Positions 30,481 through 39,879 of a stretch of 64,000 nucleotides of DNA are shown here, one piece after another. The stretch comes from Kazachstania africana CBS 2517 (taxonomy: Eukaryota; Ascomycota; Saccharomycetes; Saccharomycetales; Saccharomycetaceae): the NCBI RefSeq assembly GCF_000304475.1, contig NC_018945.1:558001-622000 (forward strand), in the 5' to 3' direction. The notes below the pieces were generated by a model, which was given only the letters and a program-made list of their open reading frames with translations, ran no database searches and was not told the origin of the DNA. The number at the start of each line of letters is the position of its first letter. Within the stretch, counting starts at the first letter, position 1. Both the position numbers and the translations under genes were made by a program.

Positions 30481-30804
30481 TTAATCGAATAAACCGAAAC
30501 CCATGTCTTCATCGGACTCTTCCTTGGCTTCTTCTTCTTTTTCTTCAGCAGCTTCACCGGCAGCAGCACCAGAAGCACCAGCAGCGGCACCAGCAGCAGC
30601 TGGAGCGGCAGTACCGGCGGAGAAGTTGACTAATAAAGCCTTCAAGTCTTGACCTTCTAAAGCTTTAGCAAAGATATCAGCCCAGATACCTTCAATCGGG
30701 ATGTTAGCCGCATTGGTTAAAGTTAATAACTTTTCAGAGGTAATTTCAACCTCAGAGTCAGCTAAAATTAAAGCAGCGTAAGATAAAGCAGCTTCAGTGG
30801 ACAT
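30481..30804 (-). CDS. RPP1A: Acidic ribosomal stalk protein P1-alpha
   Basis: 107 residues (S. cerevisiae 106). An N-terminal helical dimerisation domain ([26 protein letters not shown]) is followed by an Ala/Gly hinge, an acidic run, and the conserved C-terminal peptide [11 protein letters not shown] that contacts translation factors. It is part of the 60S lateral stalk with P0 and P2. Start at a clear ATG (30804). It neighbours THI3, as in YDL081C/YDL080C, which identifies it as P1-alpha rather than P1-beta. Confidence 0.95.
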   Translation of the reverse strand: MSTEAALSYAALILADSEVEITSEKLLTLTNAANIPIEGIWADIFAKALEGQDLKALLVNFSAGTAAPAAAGAAAGASGAAAGEAAEEKEEEAKEESDEDMGFGLFD

Positions 30805-31561
30805 TTTGATCTTTTCTTCCGTAAACTAATAATCCTTTAATGAATGCTGTCCAAATGCAGGATCATCTCAATCAGGCTATTTACTTCTAATAATAATTAG
30901 CCGATGCCAGAGTAGACGGCATCTCTCACCGGAGCCTCTGGATTTCTTGGGAAAACTCAAAAAAATTTTCAGAACTAGAGATGATACTGATCATTAGATA
31001 CGACATATATAAGGACTTTGACTGTATAAGAGACTGTCACAACGGAATGACATTGCCTGGCATACAGCCACTTGCTATCCATCCACAACAGTAGAAATAA
31101 GTTGAAGTTTTATCTGAAGAATTTTGTATGGAAAACTGGTATGATTCTTTCATGATAAAGTTCTATGTTATATATATTTTGGATGCCAAAATTAGTATTT
31201 GAAGGTACACTTTCAAGTCAAAATCCTACCTAAACAGTAATGAAAATTGGCTTGGCTGTATATTCAATAAATTCTTCCTCTTATATCAGTCCATTGTTCA
31301 ATAGTGTCAGTAGTGAGGTTACATTTATTCTTTATTTCTTGGGGTTGCTGTCAACAGCAGGTAGGGATCTGTCAGGTCATCTGCACCAAGTCGATAATGA
31401 TGGACTAGTGCATGTGTCCAAAATTCTTTGCTTTATAGTTGTGCAAACATGATGACAATTAACTGACATTCGGAAAATGAGATGCAAAAATAAAATAATA
31501 GGAGCCTCTGATTAGTTGGATTGATTGGAATATATGGGTTGATGTTCTATAGAAAATAAAA
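30805..31561. other. RPP1A promoter and THI3 3' region
   Basis: 757 bases with the RPP1A promoter. I found no Rap1 site as clear as that of the RPS16/RPL13 pair. A 70-codon plus frame at 31240-31452 has no protein-like features. Nothing else seen. Confidence 0.45.
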
Positions 31562-33388
31562 TTATACTACGCGCTTACTCTTTTTCCTTTCTGGTTCCAA
31601 GGATGCTGGTGAATCATCGTGAATAGTATTGTCCAGTTGTTCTCCTGGGATTATATGATCTTTTTCCTTTTCTTGTAGCCATTTGTCAACAATTGCCTTG
31701 GGAACATCCATCGAAGGCAGCATGATCTCTGCCATTCTAATTCTATCAGCTCTAGAAAAATCTTCATTACCTAGCATTTGTCTAAGATCACCCAAGGTCA
31801 CTATTTTCCTTGTTTCGTAGTCGGTTGCACCAAACACTTTGAAGAATGATAAGTAATTCCATTGTTGGACGTCATATAGTGTCGTATTTTTTCGATGGTG
31901 CAAAAATCTGTCAATGGAATAACCCTGGTTATTTAACAGGAAAATATATGGCGTCAAATTCCATCTTATCATTGTCGATATTTCTTGCATAGTTATTTGA
32001 AATGCACCATCACCAATGAAAAGAATAACCCTTTGTCTTGTGCTAGTAGATGCACTCTGTGACTCTAATGTCGCAAAACAAGCACCTAAACAAGAGCCCA
32101 TAGAATATCCTGAGGAACCCCATAGAGCCTGAGAAATTCCTTTGGTATGACTCGGGAATCTAATCTGATTTATCCCAAAAGACGACGTACCCAGTTCAGT
32201 TATTATAATATCACCTTCTTGAAACCAATGAGAGAATTCGTGCCATACCCACTCTTGTCGGAGTAGTTGGTCATCGGATGGTTTTGATTTTGGTACGATC
32301 ATGGGATTATTACAATCGCTGGTGGGTCTAAAGCTAATCTTTCCTGGATCCAAACGAGATAGAATATTTTTCATTAGAGGCTTTAAAAACAAATCTGGAT
32401 ATATAGAACCCTTGAATCTCACACAATCATCAAATAATAAAACGCAATTTTTAGATTTGTAGAAGAAATGGAATGCGGAAGTACTGAATTCGGTCAATAA
32501 GGAACCAATCACAATGACAAAATCTGCGAAGTCCACAACCTCTCTCACGTTGGGTGAGGATATTGACCCACTAAATACTCCACCAAATGTTGGTATATTT
32601 TCATCAATGGAACCTTTCCCCATTGGTGTCACGAAAACTGGGAAATTTGTTAGCCTTATAAACTGTTCAGTTTCTTTAACAGTATCCTGTCTATTTACAC
32701 AAGCGTCGACGACAATAGCAGGAGATTCACATGTGTAAATTTTCTTCAATATCAAGTTTATAGCTTCATTCTCCATGTCCAGATTGTTTTTTAATACTCT
32801 GAATCGTAATTCTTTATTCAACTTAGCAGAGTTAACTTTTAAATTAACTTGATTTACAGGAACACCAAGATATACGGGTTTCTGTTTCAAATATGCGAGT
32901 TCAATGCATTTATCAACTTCATTAGAACATAAGTCAGTGTCATTAATAATTCTACTGTAAAAACTGACATCGTTTGCCATTCTGTGAAAAACTCTGTAGT
33001 CACCATTTCCTAAGGTGTGATGTAATAAAAGCTGTTTAGTCTGAGCACTCGTTGGAGGCATGCCCACAACATGTAAAACACCAACATGCTCAGCAAATGC
33101 GCCAGCAATTCCATTGATTGCCGAAAGTTCTCCAACACCAAATGTTGTAATTATGCAGCCCAATCCCTTCAGTCGAGCATATCCATCTGCCGCATAGGTC
33201 GCGTTCAATTCATTTGCATTACCTGCCCATTTTAAGCCTGGAATATTGTATAGCCTGTCCAGCAAAGGCATATTAAACTCGCCAGGTAACCCGAATATTG
33301 TTTCGACATGGAGTTGTTTTAACCTATGGAATAAGTAATCTGCTATCGTTATTTCTGGTGATAAACTATTTCGTTCCGTATATGACAT
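31562..33388 (-). CDS. THI3: Thi3, thiamine-pyrophosphate-dependent decarboxylase-like regulator
   Basis: 608 residues (S. cerevisiae Thi3 609) of the pyruvate decarboxylase family. The TPP-contacting Glu lies in NANELNATYAADGY, the two His in LLLHHTLGNGDY, and the TPP/Mg motif is GDGAF followed by NNQGY. At the site of the Pdc1 catalytic Asp28 (GLPGDF) this protein has Glu (GLPGEF), and the Pdc1 C-terminal active-site Glu (GYTIE) is Asp here (GYSID). The first change is shared with S. cerevisiae Thi3. Thi3 binds TPP and, with Pdc2 and Thi2, controls thiamine genes; weak ketoacid decarboxylation has also been reported. The basic C-terminal tail is Thi3-like. Confidence 0.9.
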   Translation of the reverse strand: MSYTERNSLSPEITIADYLFHRLKQLHVETIFGLPGEFNMPLLDRLYNIPGLKWAGNANELNATYAADGYARLKGLGCIITTFGVGELSAINGIAGAFAEHVGVLHVVGMPPTSAQTKQLLLHHTLGNGDYRVFHRMANDVSFYSRIINDTDLCSNEVDKCIELAYLKQKPVYLGVPVNQVNLKVNSAKLNKELRFRVLKNNLDMENEAINLILKKIYTCESPAIVVDACVNRQDTVKETEQFIRLTNFPVFVTPMGKGSIDENIPTFGGVFSGSISSPNVREVVDFADFVIVIGSLLTEFSTSAFHFFYKSKNCVLLFDDCVRFKGSIYPDLFLKPLMKNILSRLDPGKISFRPTSDCNNPMIVPKSKPSDDQLLRQEWVWHEFSHWFQEGDIIITELGTSSFGINQIRFPSHTKGISQALWGSSGYSMGSCLGACFATLESQSASTSTRQRVILFIGDGAFQITMQEISTMIRWNLTPYIFLLNNQGYSIDRFLHHRKNTTLYDVQQWNYLSFFKVFGATDYETRKIVTLGDLRQMLGNEDFSRADRIRMAEIMLPSMDVPKAIVDKWLQEKEKDHIIPGEQLDNTIHDDSPASLEPERKKSKRVV

Positions 33389-33729
33389 TGCCTTTTGTTA
33401 ATAATTCTCAAAACAGTTGTGAGTTGAGTGATCAATAAGGCTGGACCTAATAGTGACTGGGATCTTGTGTATCTATTTCTAAGATGTTCGATGCTCTTGC
33501 CAAATTTGGGCTGTAAAGATCTTCGCTCTCTTTATTTTTTAGGTGAGATATGAGTAATTGATGAAATATTTAATAATGAGATGAGGCATGAATTAACTCT
33601 ATATATGAAAAATCAGTTACTTGATTGCTCAATATATTGAGCCATAATAAATATTGTCAACTTAATGACTTCTGAAACACTTCAGGAGAAGAGTTAAGTA
33701 GGTGTTGCAAAAAAATTTCCAAAAAATAA
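33389..33729. other. THI3 promoter region
   Basis: 341 bases between the THI3 start and the 3' end of tRNA-Leu. AT-rich, no motif assigned. Confidence 0.45.
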
Positions 33730-33812
33730 TGAAGGATGCGAGGTTCGAACTCGCGCGGACACCGTCCAACAGATCTTAAGTCTGCCGCCTTAGACCACTC
33801 GGCCAACCCTCC
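33730..33812 (-). tRNA. tRNA-Leu(UAA)
   Basis: 83 nt on the minus strand. Acceptor GGAGGGT pairs with ATCCTTC, discriminator A. The D arm is GCCGAGTGGTCTAAGGC. The anticodon stem-loop CAGA-CTTAAGA-TCTG has anticodon TAA at 33776-33778. There is a long variable arm (TTGGACGGTGTCCGCG) and a T loop GAGTTCGAACCTC. No intron. It is nearly identical to S. cerevisiae tRNA-Leu(UAA). A T-rich stretch (ATTATTTTTT) follows as terminator. Confidence 0.96.
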
Positions 33813-34644
33813 ATACGGTTTTATAATTTTCTTACCTTAAAAGAAGACTAAACTGTAGTTCAAACGTTTTTTCTAAATCTCTTTCACAGCTCGTTGCATG
33901 AGTTAAGTCTACATCAGTAAAACAGAATAAAGTGCATACCAAGCTTAATTTTGTTCGATCAATGTGTTTTGATCATTACAACACTTTGGATTTTTTCCAT
34001 GTTGTATGTTATTTAATACCAAATTATAGTAGTGAATTCAAAAATCATAAAATTTTGTTGACTTAAAATGCTTACTCTAATAAACAGTTCACTGATATAA
34101 ATAAAATTAATATTCTCTTAGGTGAGAACTACTCTAGGAGTCGGAATATTTCATTACCAGTCAAGCAGTGAACTATCAAAACCTAATTATTGCAAATCGT
34201 GTGCATCAAAAGCTGCTATTAGACGGTGAGAGTGAAGATGTACCCTTTCGTATACAAAGAGGATTTGGTGTTCGAGAAGATAAGCTATGTGAGGAATAAA
34301 CAGTGGCATATGAAGTGGGCCTAGTCAGAAAATGCTTTGACATAAATAAGATGTGGTCTACCCTGGTTAACCGCAGGAGAGTAAATCTTAACAATTCATT
34401 TAGACTCAGAGCGAAAATATAGTTTAAGAGCCCGTTTTATTCTCGAGCAATATCATAACTCTCAATGACAGAAGGCTTTTTTCTTGTGTGGAAAAACAAT
34501 ATCCTAATTGGTTTCAACATTCGATAAAAGTTCCCAGTCAATTACGTATTTATATTTTATTATACGTTCTTTCTTATGTACATGTAAGATACAAATTTGT
34601 TGTCGTCATTCACCCAACGGGATTGTCATTTCGTAGTTTTCATA
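33813..34644. other. 832-bp spacer without a supported gene
   Basis: Between tRNA-Leu and the COX19 3' end. Frames of 61-62 codons on both strands (34206-34394, 34488-34673) lack domain character. I saw no LTR with matching ends, although regions beside tRNA genes are usual Ty targets. Confidence 0.45.
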
Positions 34645-34911
34645 TCACTTTTCAGTTTTCTCTGCATCGTTAGGCAAACCAAGGTTCTTCCATTCATCTT
34701 TACCCATAAGCTGATTCTTCATACGGCATCTTAGGTATTCCTTCGCTAGTAACCTACAATTAGGCGCATTTTCTCCCCTTGTTAGCTTAATACAATTTAG
34801 ATACTCCTGCATCTGCTTCGAACATTCATGGTCATGGTCCAAGGGAAATGAGCCTCTTTCAGGTGGTGTCGGACTCAATGCCCTCAATGTACTTCCCGGA
34901 TTTCCTGACAT
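34645..34911 (-). CDS. COX19: Mitochondrial copper/cytochrome oxidase assembly protein Cox19
   Basis: 88 residues. Two C-x9-C pairs ([11 protein letters not shown] and [11 protein letters not shown]) form the CHCH fold that Mia40 oxidises in the intermembrane space. The N-terminus [30 protein letters not shown] is the Cox19 signature up to the first Cys. Cox19 works with Cox11 in copper delivery to cytochrome c oxidase. The frame extends five codons upstream from a GTG; the ATG at 34911 matches the family start. It is followed by DPS1, as in YLL018C-A/YLL018C. Confidence 0.96.
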   Translation of the reverse strand: MSGNPGSTLRALSPTPPERGSFPLDHDHECSKQMQEYLNCIKLTRGENAPNCRLLAKEYLRCRMKNQLMGKDEWKNLGLPNDAEKTEK

Positions 34912-35050
34912 ATTTAACTCATTCACTCACAAACTATCTTCCTTCTTATGTTCATTAATTTTTTTATTGATACTTTCCGCATATACATAGATTATATATA
35001 TACCGTAACATTTCTATACACGCAAAGAAAACACATACATAGCTACCGAA

Positions 35051-36709
35051 TTATGGTCTTAATCTCTTTGGATCTCTTGGGAATAATGAGGCTCTTCTAA
35101 TGTTTTTCAAGTCCAAGAAGAACATGACAACTCTTTCAAGACCAATACCACCACCGGCGTGTGGAGCACAACCGTAGGTGAAAGCATCAATATAATCTTT
35201 CAAACCTGGATCTTCTAATGATAATCCGTGAATCTTCATTCTTTCTTTTAATAAGTCATCATCATGTATACGTTGGGCACCAGATAAGATTTCTTCACCT
35301 CTCATGAAGAAATCATAAGAGTTGGAATAACGTGGATCTTCTGGATCTGGCATAGTGTAAAATGGTCTAATAGCTAATGGGAATTTGTCCAAGATATAGA
35401 AATCGGTATCGTATTTTTCTCTCACTAATTTACCTAACAATTTTTCATTTTCGGTACTTAAATCTTCGAAATCGTCTAAGTCTGTCTTACCGCCAAGTGT
35501 TCTCAACATTTCAATACCGTCTTTGTAATTAATTTTGATAATTTTACCATCTTTTGGTAATTTGAAATCTTCAACTGGGTATTGTTTACGGACAATGTCG
35601 ATTTCCTTCTTAAATCTAGTCTTTAATTCAGTAAAAATGAAGATGAATAATTCACTTAATAAGTCAAGGACTTCATGGTAGTGTTCTTCAAAAGTCATTT
35701 CTAAATCTAAACCTGTGAATTCAGTCATGTGACGATGAGTGTTAGAATTTTCTGCTCTGAAAACTGGCGCAATTTCAAAGACTCTTTCAAAATCAGCGAC
35801 CATTAATTGTTGCTTGTAGAATTGCGGAGATTGGGCCAAATAAGCTTTGCTCTTGAAATAGGAGACTTCAAAGACGTTAGCACCACCTTCACTTGGAGCA
35901 CCTAGTAATTTTGGAGTGTGAACTTCAGTAAAAGTCTTCTTTGTTAAAAATTCTCTAAATAATGAACAGACACCACTTTGAATTTTGAAAATTGCTTGAT
36001 TGGTCACAGTTCTTAAATCGATAACACGAGCATCCAATCTGGTATCTAAGTTAACCACCGGTAAACCAGCTTCTTCAGCTTCTTTTTCAGAACGGGAAGC
36101 ATCTTCCAATAAGATTGGTAATGATTCTGGAGTTTCACTGATAGTGAAAATCTTTGTAATGTGGATTTCATAATCTTGAACGGTAGCAGACTTGATTGGT
36201 TCATTAACCTTAACAATATCACCTCTAACAAGAACGATACTTTCTAAATTCAAGTTAGAGCACCATTTAACCATTTGCTTGGAAATACTGCCGTCTTTAG
36301 CCACTCTAACTAAACCTTGGATCAATTCATGTTGTTGTCTGAAAGTTAAGAAAGTTAATGTAGCACCTTGTTGTCTAGTGTTGTGGACACGTGCTCTGAA
36401 GAGAACATTTTCCTTTGGACCATCGATGTCGTGGAATTTAATACGTTGTTCACCGGTACGGCTCTGAGATTGGATTAATGGGAACTTACCGTAATTTTCG
36501 GAAGCAGTATCGTTCAATTGAGCCTCTAGTTCACGTTGCTCCTTTTCCTTTTGTAATTGTAAAGCACGCTCTTCTTTCTTCTTTAACTTTTCTTGTTCCT
36601 TCAAGTACTTCTTCATGGCCTTCTTGGACAATGGTTGACCATCTTCACCTAATATAACAGGTTGTTCCGCAGCTGGAGCAACAGCTGGAGCCTTAACTTC
36701 TTCAGACAT
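35051..36709 (-). CDS. DPS1: Cytosolic aspartyl-tRNA synthetase
   Basis: 552 residues (S. cerevisiae 557). A Lys/Glu-rich N-terminal extension for RNA binding (KKAMKKYLKEQEKLKKKEE) is followed by the OB-fold anticodon-binding domain at about residues 90-230 and the class II catalytic domain. Motif 2 contains FRAENSNTHRHMTEFTGLD; motif 3 is GGGIGLERVVMF, and the protein ends in the eukaryotic FPRDPKRLRP. It charges tRNA-Asp; a tRNA-Asp gene lies at 54577. Codon bias is high. ATG at 36709. Confidence 0.97.
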   Translation of the reverse strand: MSEEVKAPAVAPAAEQPVILGEDGQPLSKKAMKKYLKEQEKLKKKEERALQLQKEKEQRELEAQLNDTASENYGKFPLIQSQSRTGEQRIKFHDIDGPKENVLFRARVHNTRQQGATLTFLTFRQQHELIQGLVRVAKDGSISKQMVKWCSNLNLESIVLVRGDIVKVNEPIKSATVQDYEIHITKIFTISETPESLPILLEDASRSEKEAEEAGLPVVNLDTRLDARVIDLRTVTNQAIFKIQSGVCSLFREFLTKKTFTEVHTPKLLGAPSEGGANVFEVSYFKSKAYLAQSPQFYKQQLMVADFERVFEIAPVFRAENSNTHRHMTEFTGLDLEMTFEEHYHEVLDLLSELFIFIFTELKTRFKKEIDIVRKQYPVEDFKLPKDGKIIKINYKDGIEMLRTLGGKTDLDDFEDLSTENEKLLGKLVREKYDTDFYILDKFPLAIRPFYTMPDPEDPRYSNSYDFFMRGEEILSGAQRIHDDDLLKERMKIHGLSLEDPGLKDYIDAFTYGCAPHAGGGIGLERVVMFFLDLKNIRRASLFPRDPKRLRP

Positions 36710-37157
36710 CGTTCTCTTTCCTTCTCAATGGACCTTTCCTTATACAAAGTATGAATCAGCTTCACTAGTCTCTCTTTTTTTATCGTCTCTTCGACGTCCA
36801 ATATAAAGAAAATTTTTTCAATATTAAGCATTTTACACTCATACACCACACACAACAAGACAGGAACCCCATAAAAGCATGTTGATTTCGAGTCAATGAT
36901 ACAATCAACCATTCTAGAAGTTAATGCTGAATTGGTTCGCATCTTTAAGATACAATTTATTATTAGTCTTTGATTAGTTAAAATAAACCCTAGCTTACCT
37001 TAGTGCGGTGTACTGGTAGGGCTTTGAACAATCATCCTTCACGGCGTTTTCGATTCTGGAATATCTGAAAATAGCGAGTGTAAATTAAATTGGAAAGCAC
37101 ATCTCGTGTGCAATGAATGGGTAAAGGTCTGAAAAAAGAGATAGTGTGAGCATTGTT
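36710..37157. other. Divergent DPS1/IMH1 promoter region
   Basis: 448 bases. Pyrimidine-rich sequence precedes DPS1. No RNA gene or assignable site seen; the 97-codon minus frame at 36649-36942 overlaps the DPS1 start and is chance. Confidence 0.45.
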
Positions 37158-39632
37158 ATGTTTAAACAGTTGTCTCAGATTGGTAAAAACCTGTCTGACG
37201 AGTTGCAGAAGAGTCTTTCCGAGGATAATCTTATGAATGAAGCTCTTGCCTCTGCAGACAACGAAAGTTATAAGGACCTACCGAAGGATATCCAATCTAA
37301 ATTAAAGAAATTTGACAAATATGAGTCGAAATACCCGTTATTGTTGACTGCTTACAAGAATGAAAAGCTCAAGATTGAAAGTTTATTGAAGATTTTGACA
37401 GAATATACTCCAGTATCAGATCTTAATGACGTTGAAATTACACTACCCAATTTTTTCAAAGATTATAATGAAAAGAATAATATGCTTAATGAAGAGATTA
37501 GACGTCTTTCAAAGTTTGAGAATGAATTGGAGACGAGTAATGAAAAAGTTGCCACATTGGAAGCTACTGTGACTGAAAAGCATGAAAAATTGAATGCGAG
37601 TAATTCCAAAATTGATCTATTGTGTGCACAAATCAAAGAAGATGAGTCGAAAATATCGGAATTGCAGGCTCAGCTGGATGATAATGCGTCCAAGATCAGT
37701 GGATTCGAAACACAGATCATGGAGAAGGATTCAATGATATCTGAACTAGAAGATAAGTTAAAAAATGCTATTGCTAAGACTGAAGCATTAGAGGAAATTT
37801 CTAAATCCGACCCTGCAACTGTTTCCAACACTACCACTACTTCCAATAAGAAGAAAAATAAAAAGAAGAACAATAAGAAGAAGAATAATAATAATCATAA
37901 TAATAATGCCACAAATGCAGATACAAACACAACAGACAATGATATGAGTGAAAAATACGATAAGTTAATAGCAGATTTCGAAAAATTAACAGAAGAACAC
38001 GCAAACTGTTCGGAAACTCAGGGTTCCTTACAAAATCAACTCAATACTAAGTCTTCTGAGGTTGAAGAAGTTAGGGACATGCTAAGAGATGTTGGTAATG
38101 AGTTAGTAGAGGCTAAAGATAAAATAAAAGAGTTTAATCAGTCTAGCAATGCAAATGATGAATTGATTTCAAAAAATAGTAATTTGGAAAATGAAATCAC
38201 GAGGATCAAAGAAGAGAATGACAATGTAAAAAATGAAATTAGCGCAGCCAGACAAGAAAATGAAAATTTGAAAACTGAAATCTCTACGTTGAAAACTGAT
38301 ACTGACAACTTGAATGGTCATATCCAATCAATAAAAAATGACAATAATAAGCTAGAGAATGAAATTCAACTTGTCAAAAAGGAGAATAGTAAACTAGAAA
38401 CTGAAGTTAAAACTTCTAAAAATGAAACCGATAAGTTATCGTCTCAGTTAAATCAAGTCAAAAACAAACTTATCCAAAAGGAAAAAACCGTCATTTACCT
38501 AGAAAAACAAATCAAAGAGTACGCAGAAAATCAGGAACCCGTTAAACAAGCAATGGATTTATTGAAAAGAGAAAATAAGCAATTAAGTAATAGAATTGAT
38601 CTTTTGAAAAACGAAAATGAATCTTTAAATAATGATCTCAAGAAAAATAGCTCTACTTACGAAGATTATCTGAAAGAAAATGGTAAACTAACTGAAAGAA
38701 TTGACATATTGCAAGAAAAATATGATACTTTACAAAATTTGAAAAATAATTCGAGTGATCACATGGACTCTATCAAAAAACAGTGTGAAGAACTCAATGT
38801 CAAATTGAGAGAGGCTAATAAGAAAATTATTTCACTAGAAGACGAATTGAGCGATTACACTAGTATCATTCAAGATAAAGCAAGGGAAGCTGATACAATG
38901 CGTCGTCTTTTGTCAGAATCAAATAATGATGAAAAAAACAAATTGGATGAAATGGAAACAAAATTAAATTCAATGATAGATGAAAACAATAACTTGAAAT
39001 CAGAATTAAATTTGCAATCTTCGAGAAATAAGATTGAATTACAAAATCTTCAGAGTTTAAATGATCAATCCCAGAATGAAATTAAATCCCTTCAATTAAA
39101 CAAATTACAACTACTAAGTGAGATTGAGACTTTGAATAAGTTGAATGAGAATTTCAAGAAACATAAAGATAATGATTTCAACGATTCACATAATTTACAA
39201 AAGACCATTAATAATCTGAAAGACTCCTTATCAAGATCTGAAAGTAAAATAACTGAACTCCAATCTGCTAATGATGAATTAATGAGTCTGAATAATGATA
39301 TTAACAAGAAATTTGATCGAATTTCAAAGAATTATAAATCTCTCTCTTTGCAGTTTAACACCTTAAAGGGGAATGTAAGTAAATTGAAAGCTAGTCCAAT
39401 TACCTCTTCTGATTCATCTGATTCATTCAAAGCATCATCAAATAGTGCGACAAACTTAAAGCTATCAGATACTTCACAATCTGAACAAAATGACAAAATT
39501 GCATATATCAAAAATGTTCTGTTAGGTTTCTTAGAACATAAGGAACAGAGGAATCAACTGCTGCCAGTTGTTTCGACATTATTACAGCTTGACAGCAATG
39601 ATGAAAAAAGATTATTGATGTCAATACGATAA
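37158..39632 (+). CDS. IMH1: GRIP-domain golgin Imh1
   Basis: 824 residues. The N-terminus MFKQLSQIGKNLSDEL and the KYPLLLTAYKNEKLK box are diagnostic of Imh1 (YLR309C, 911 residues). Most of the protein, about 85-720, is heptad-repeat coiled coil with many LENEI/LKNEN-type units. A Lys/Asn low-complexity insert lies near 230-260. The last 50 residues (KIAYIKNVLLGFLEH, LLPVVSTLLQL) form the GRIP domain that binds Arl1-GTP on late Golgi membranes. Imh1 tethers endosome-derived vesicles. The frame starts four codons earlier at a GTG; the ATG at 37158 is used. Confidence 0.95.
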   Translation: MFKQLSQIGKNLSDELQKSLSEDNLMNEALASADNESYKDLPKDIQSKLKKFDKYESKYPLLLTAYKNEKLKIESLLKILTEYTPVSDLNDVEITLPNFFKDYNEKNNMLNEEIRRLSKFENELETSNEKVATLEATVTEKHEKLNASNSKIDLLCAQIKEDESKISELQAQLDDNASKISGFETQIMEKDSMISELEDKLKNAIAKTEALEEISKSDPATVSNTTTTSNKKKNKKKNNKKKNNNNHNNNATNADTNTTDNDMSEKYDKLIADFEKLTEEHANCSETQGSLQNQLNTKSSEVEEVRDMLRDVGNELVEAKDKIKEFNQSSNANDELISKNSNLENEITRIKEENDNVKNEISAARQENENLKTEISTLKTDTDNLNGHIQSIKNDNNKLENEIQLVKKENSKLETEVKTSKNETDKLSSQLNQVKNKLIQKEKTVIYLEKQIKEYAENQEPVKQAMDLLKRENKQLSNRIDLLKNENESLNNDLKKNSSTYEDYLKENGKLTERIDILQEKYDTLQNLKNNSSDHMDSIKKQCEELNVKLREANKKIISLEDELSDYTSIIQDKAREADTMRRLLSESNNDEKNKLDEMETKLNSMIDENNNLKSELNLQSSRNKIELQNLQSLNDQSQNEIKSLQLNKLQLLSEIETLNKLNENFKKHKDNDFNDSHNLQKTINNLKDSLSRSESKITELQSANDELMSLNNDINKKFDRISKNYKSLSLQFNTLKGNVSKLKASPITSSDSSDSFKASSNSATNLKLSDTSQSEQNDKIAYIKNVLLGFLEHKEQRNQLLPVVSTLLQLDSNDEKRLLMSIR

Positions 39633-39879
39633 TAATTTTAACAATAATATTTTGTCACTTAAATTTAATAGCATTTTTTTTTGGTGTTTTTTGTTAGTTT
39701 GCTTTTCCTTTTCTCTATTGTATATTTCAACTTGTATATACCTTATTTTTATGTGAATTTAACAACAAGAAATGAACATTTAAAATCCTGTTTCATCATA
39801 TTATTTTTAGCCCAATATCTCAGTATTATTTTTCAATAAGCTGGTTTTGTCCCATTGGAAATAGTCTTGTTCCCATCTT

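Noticed and set aside
31240..31452. 70-codon plus frame between RPP1A and THI3
   Set aside because: No recognisable protein features and a position in ordinary intergenic DNA.
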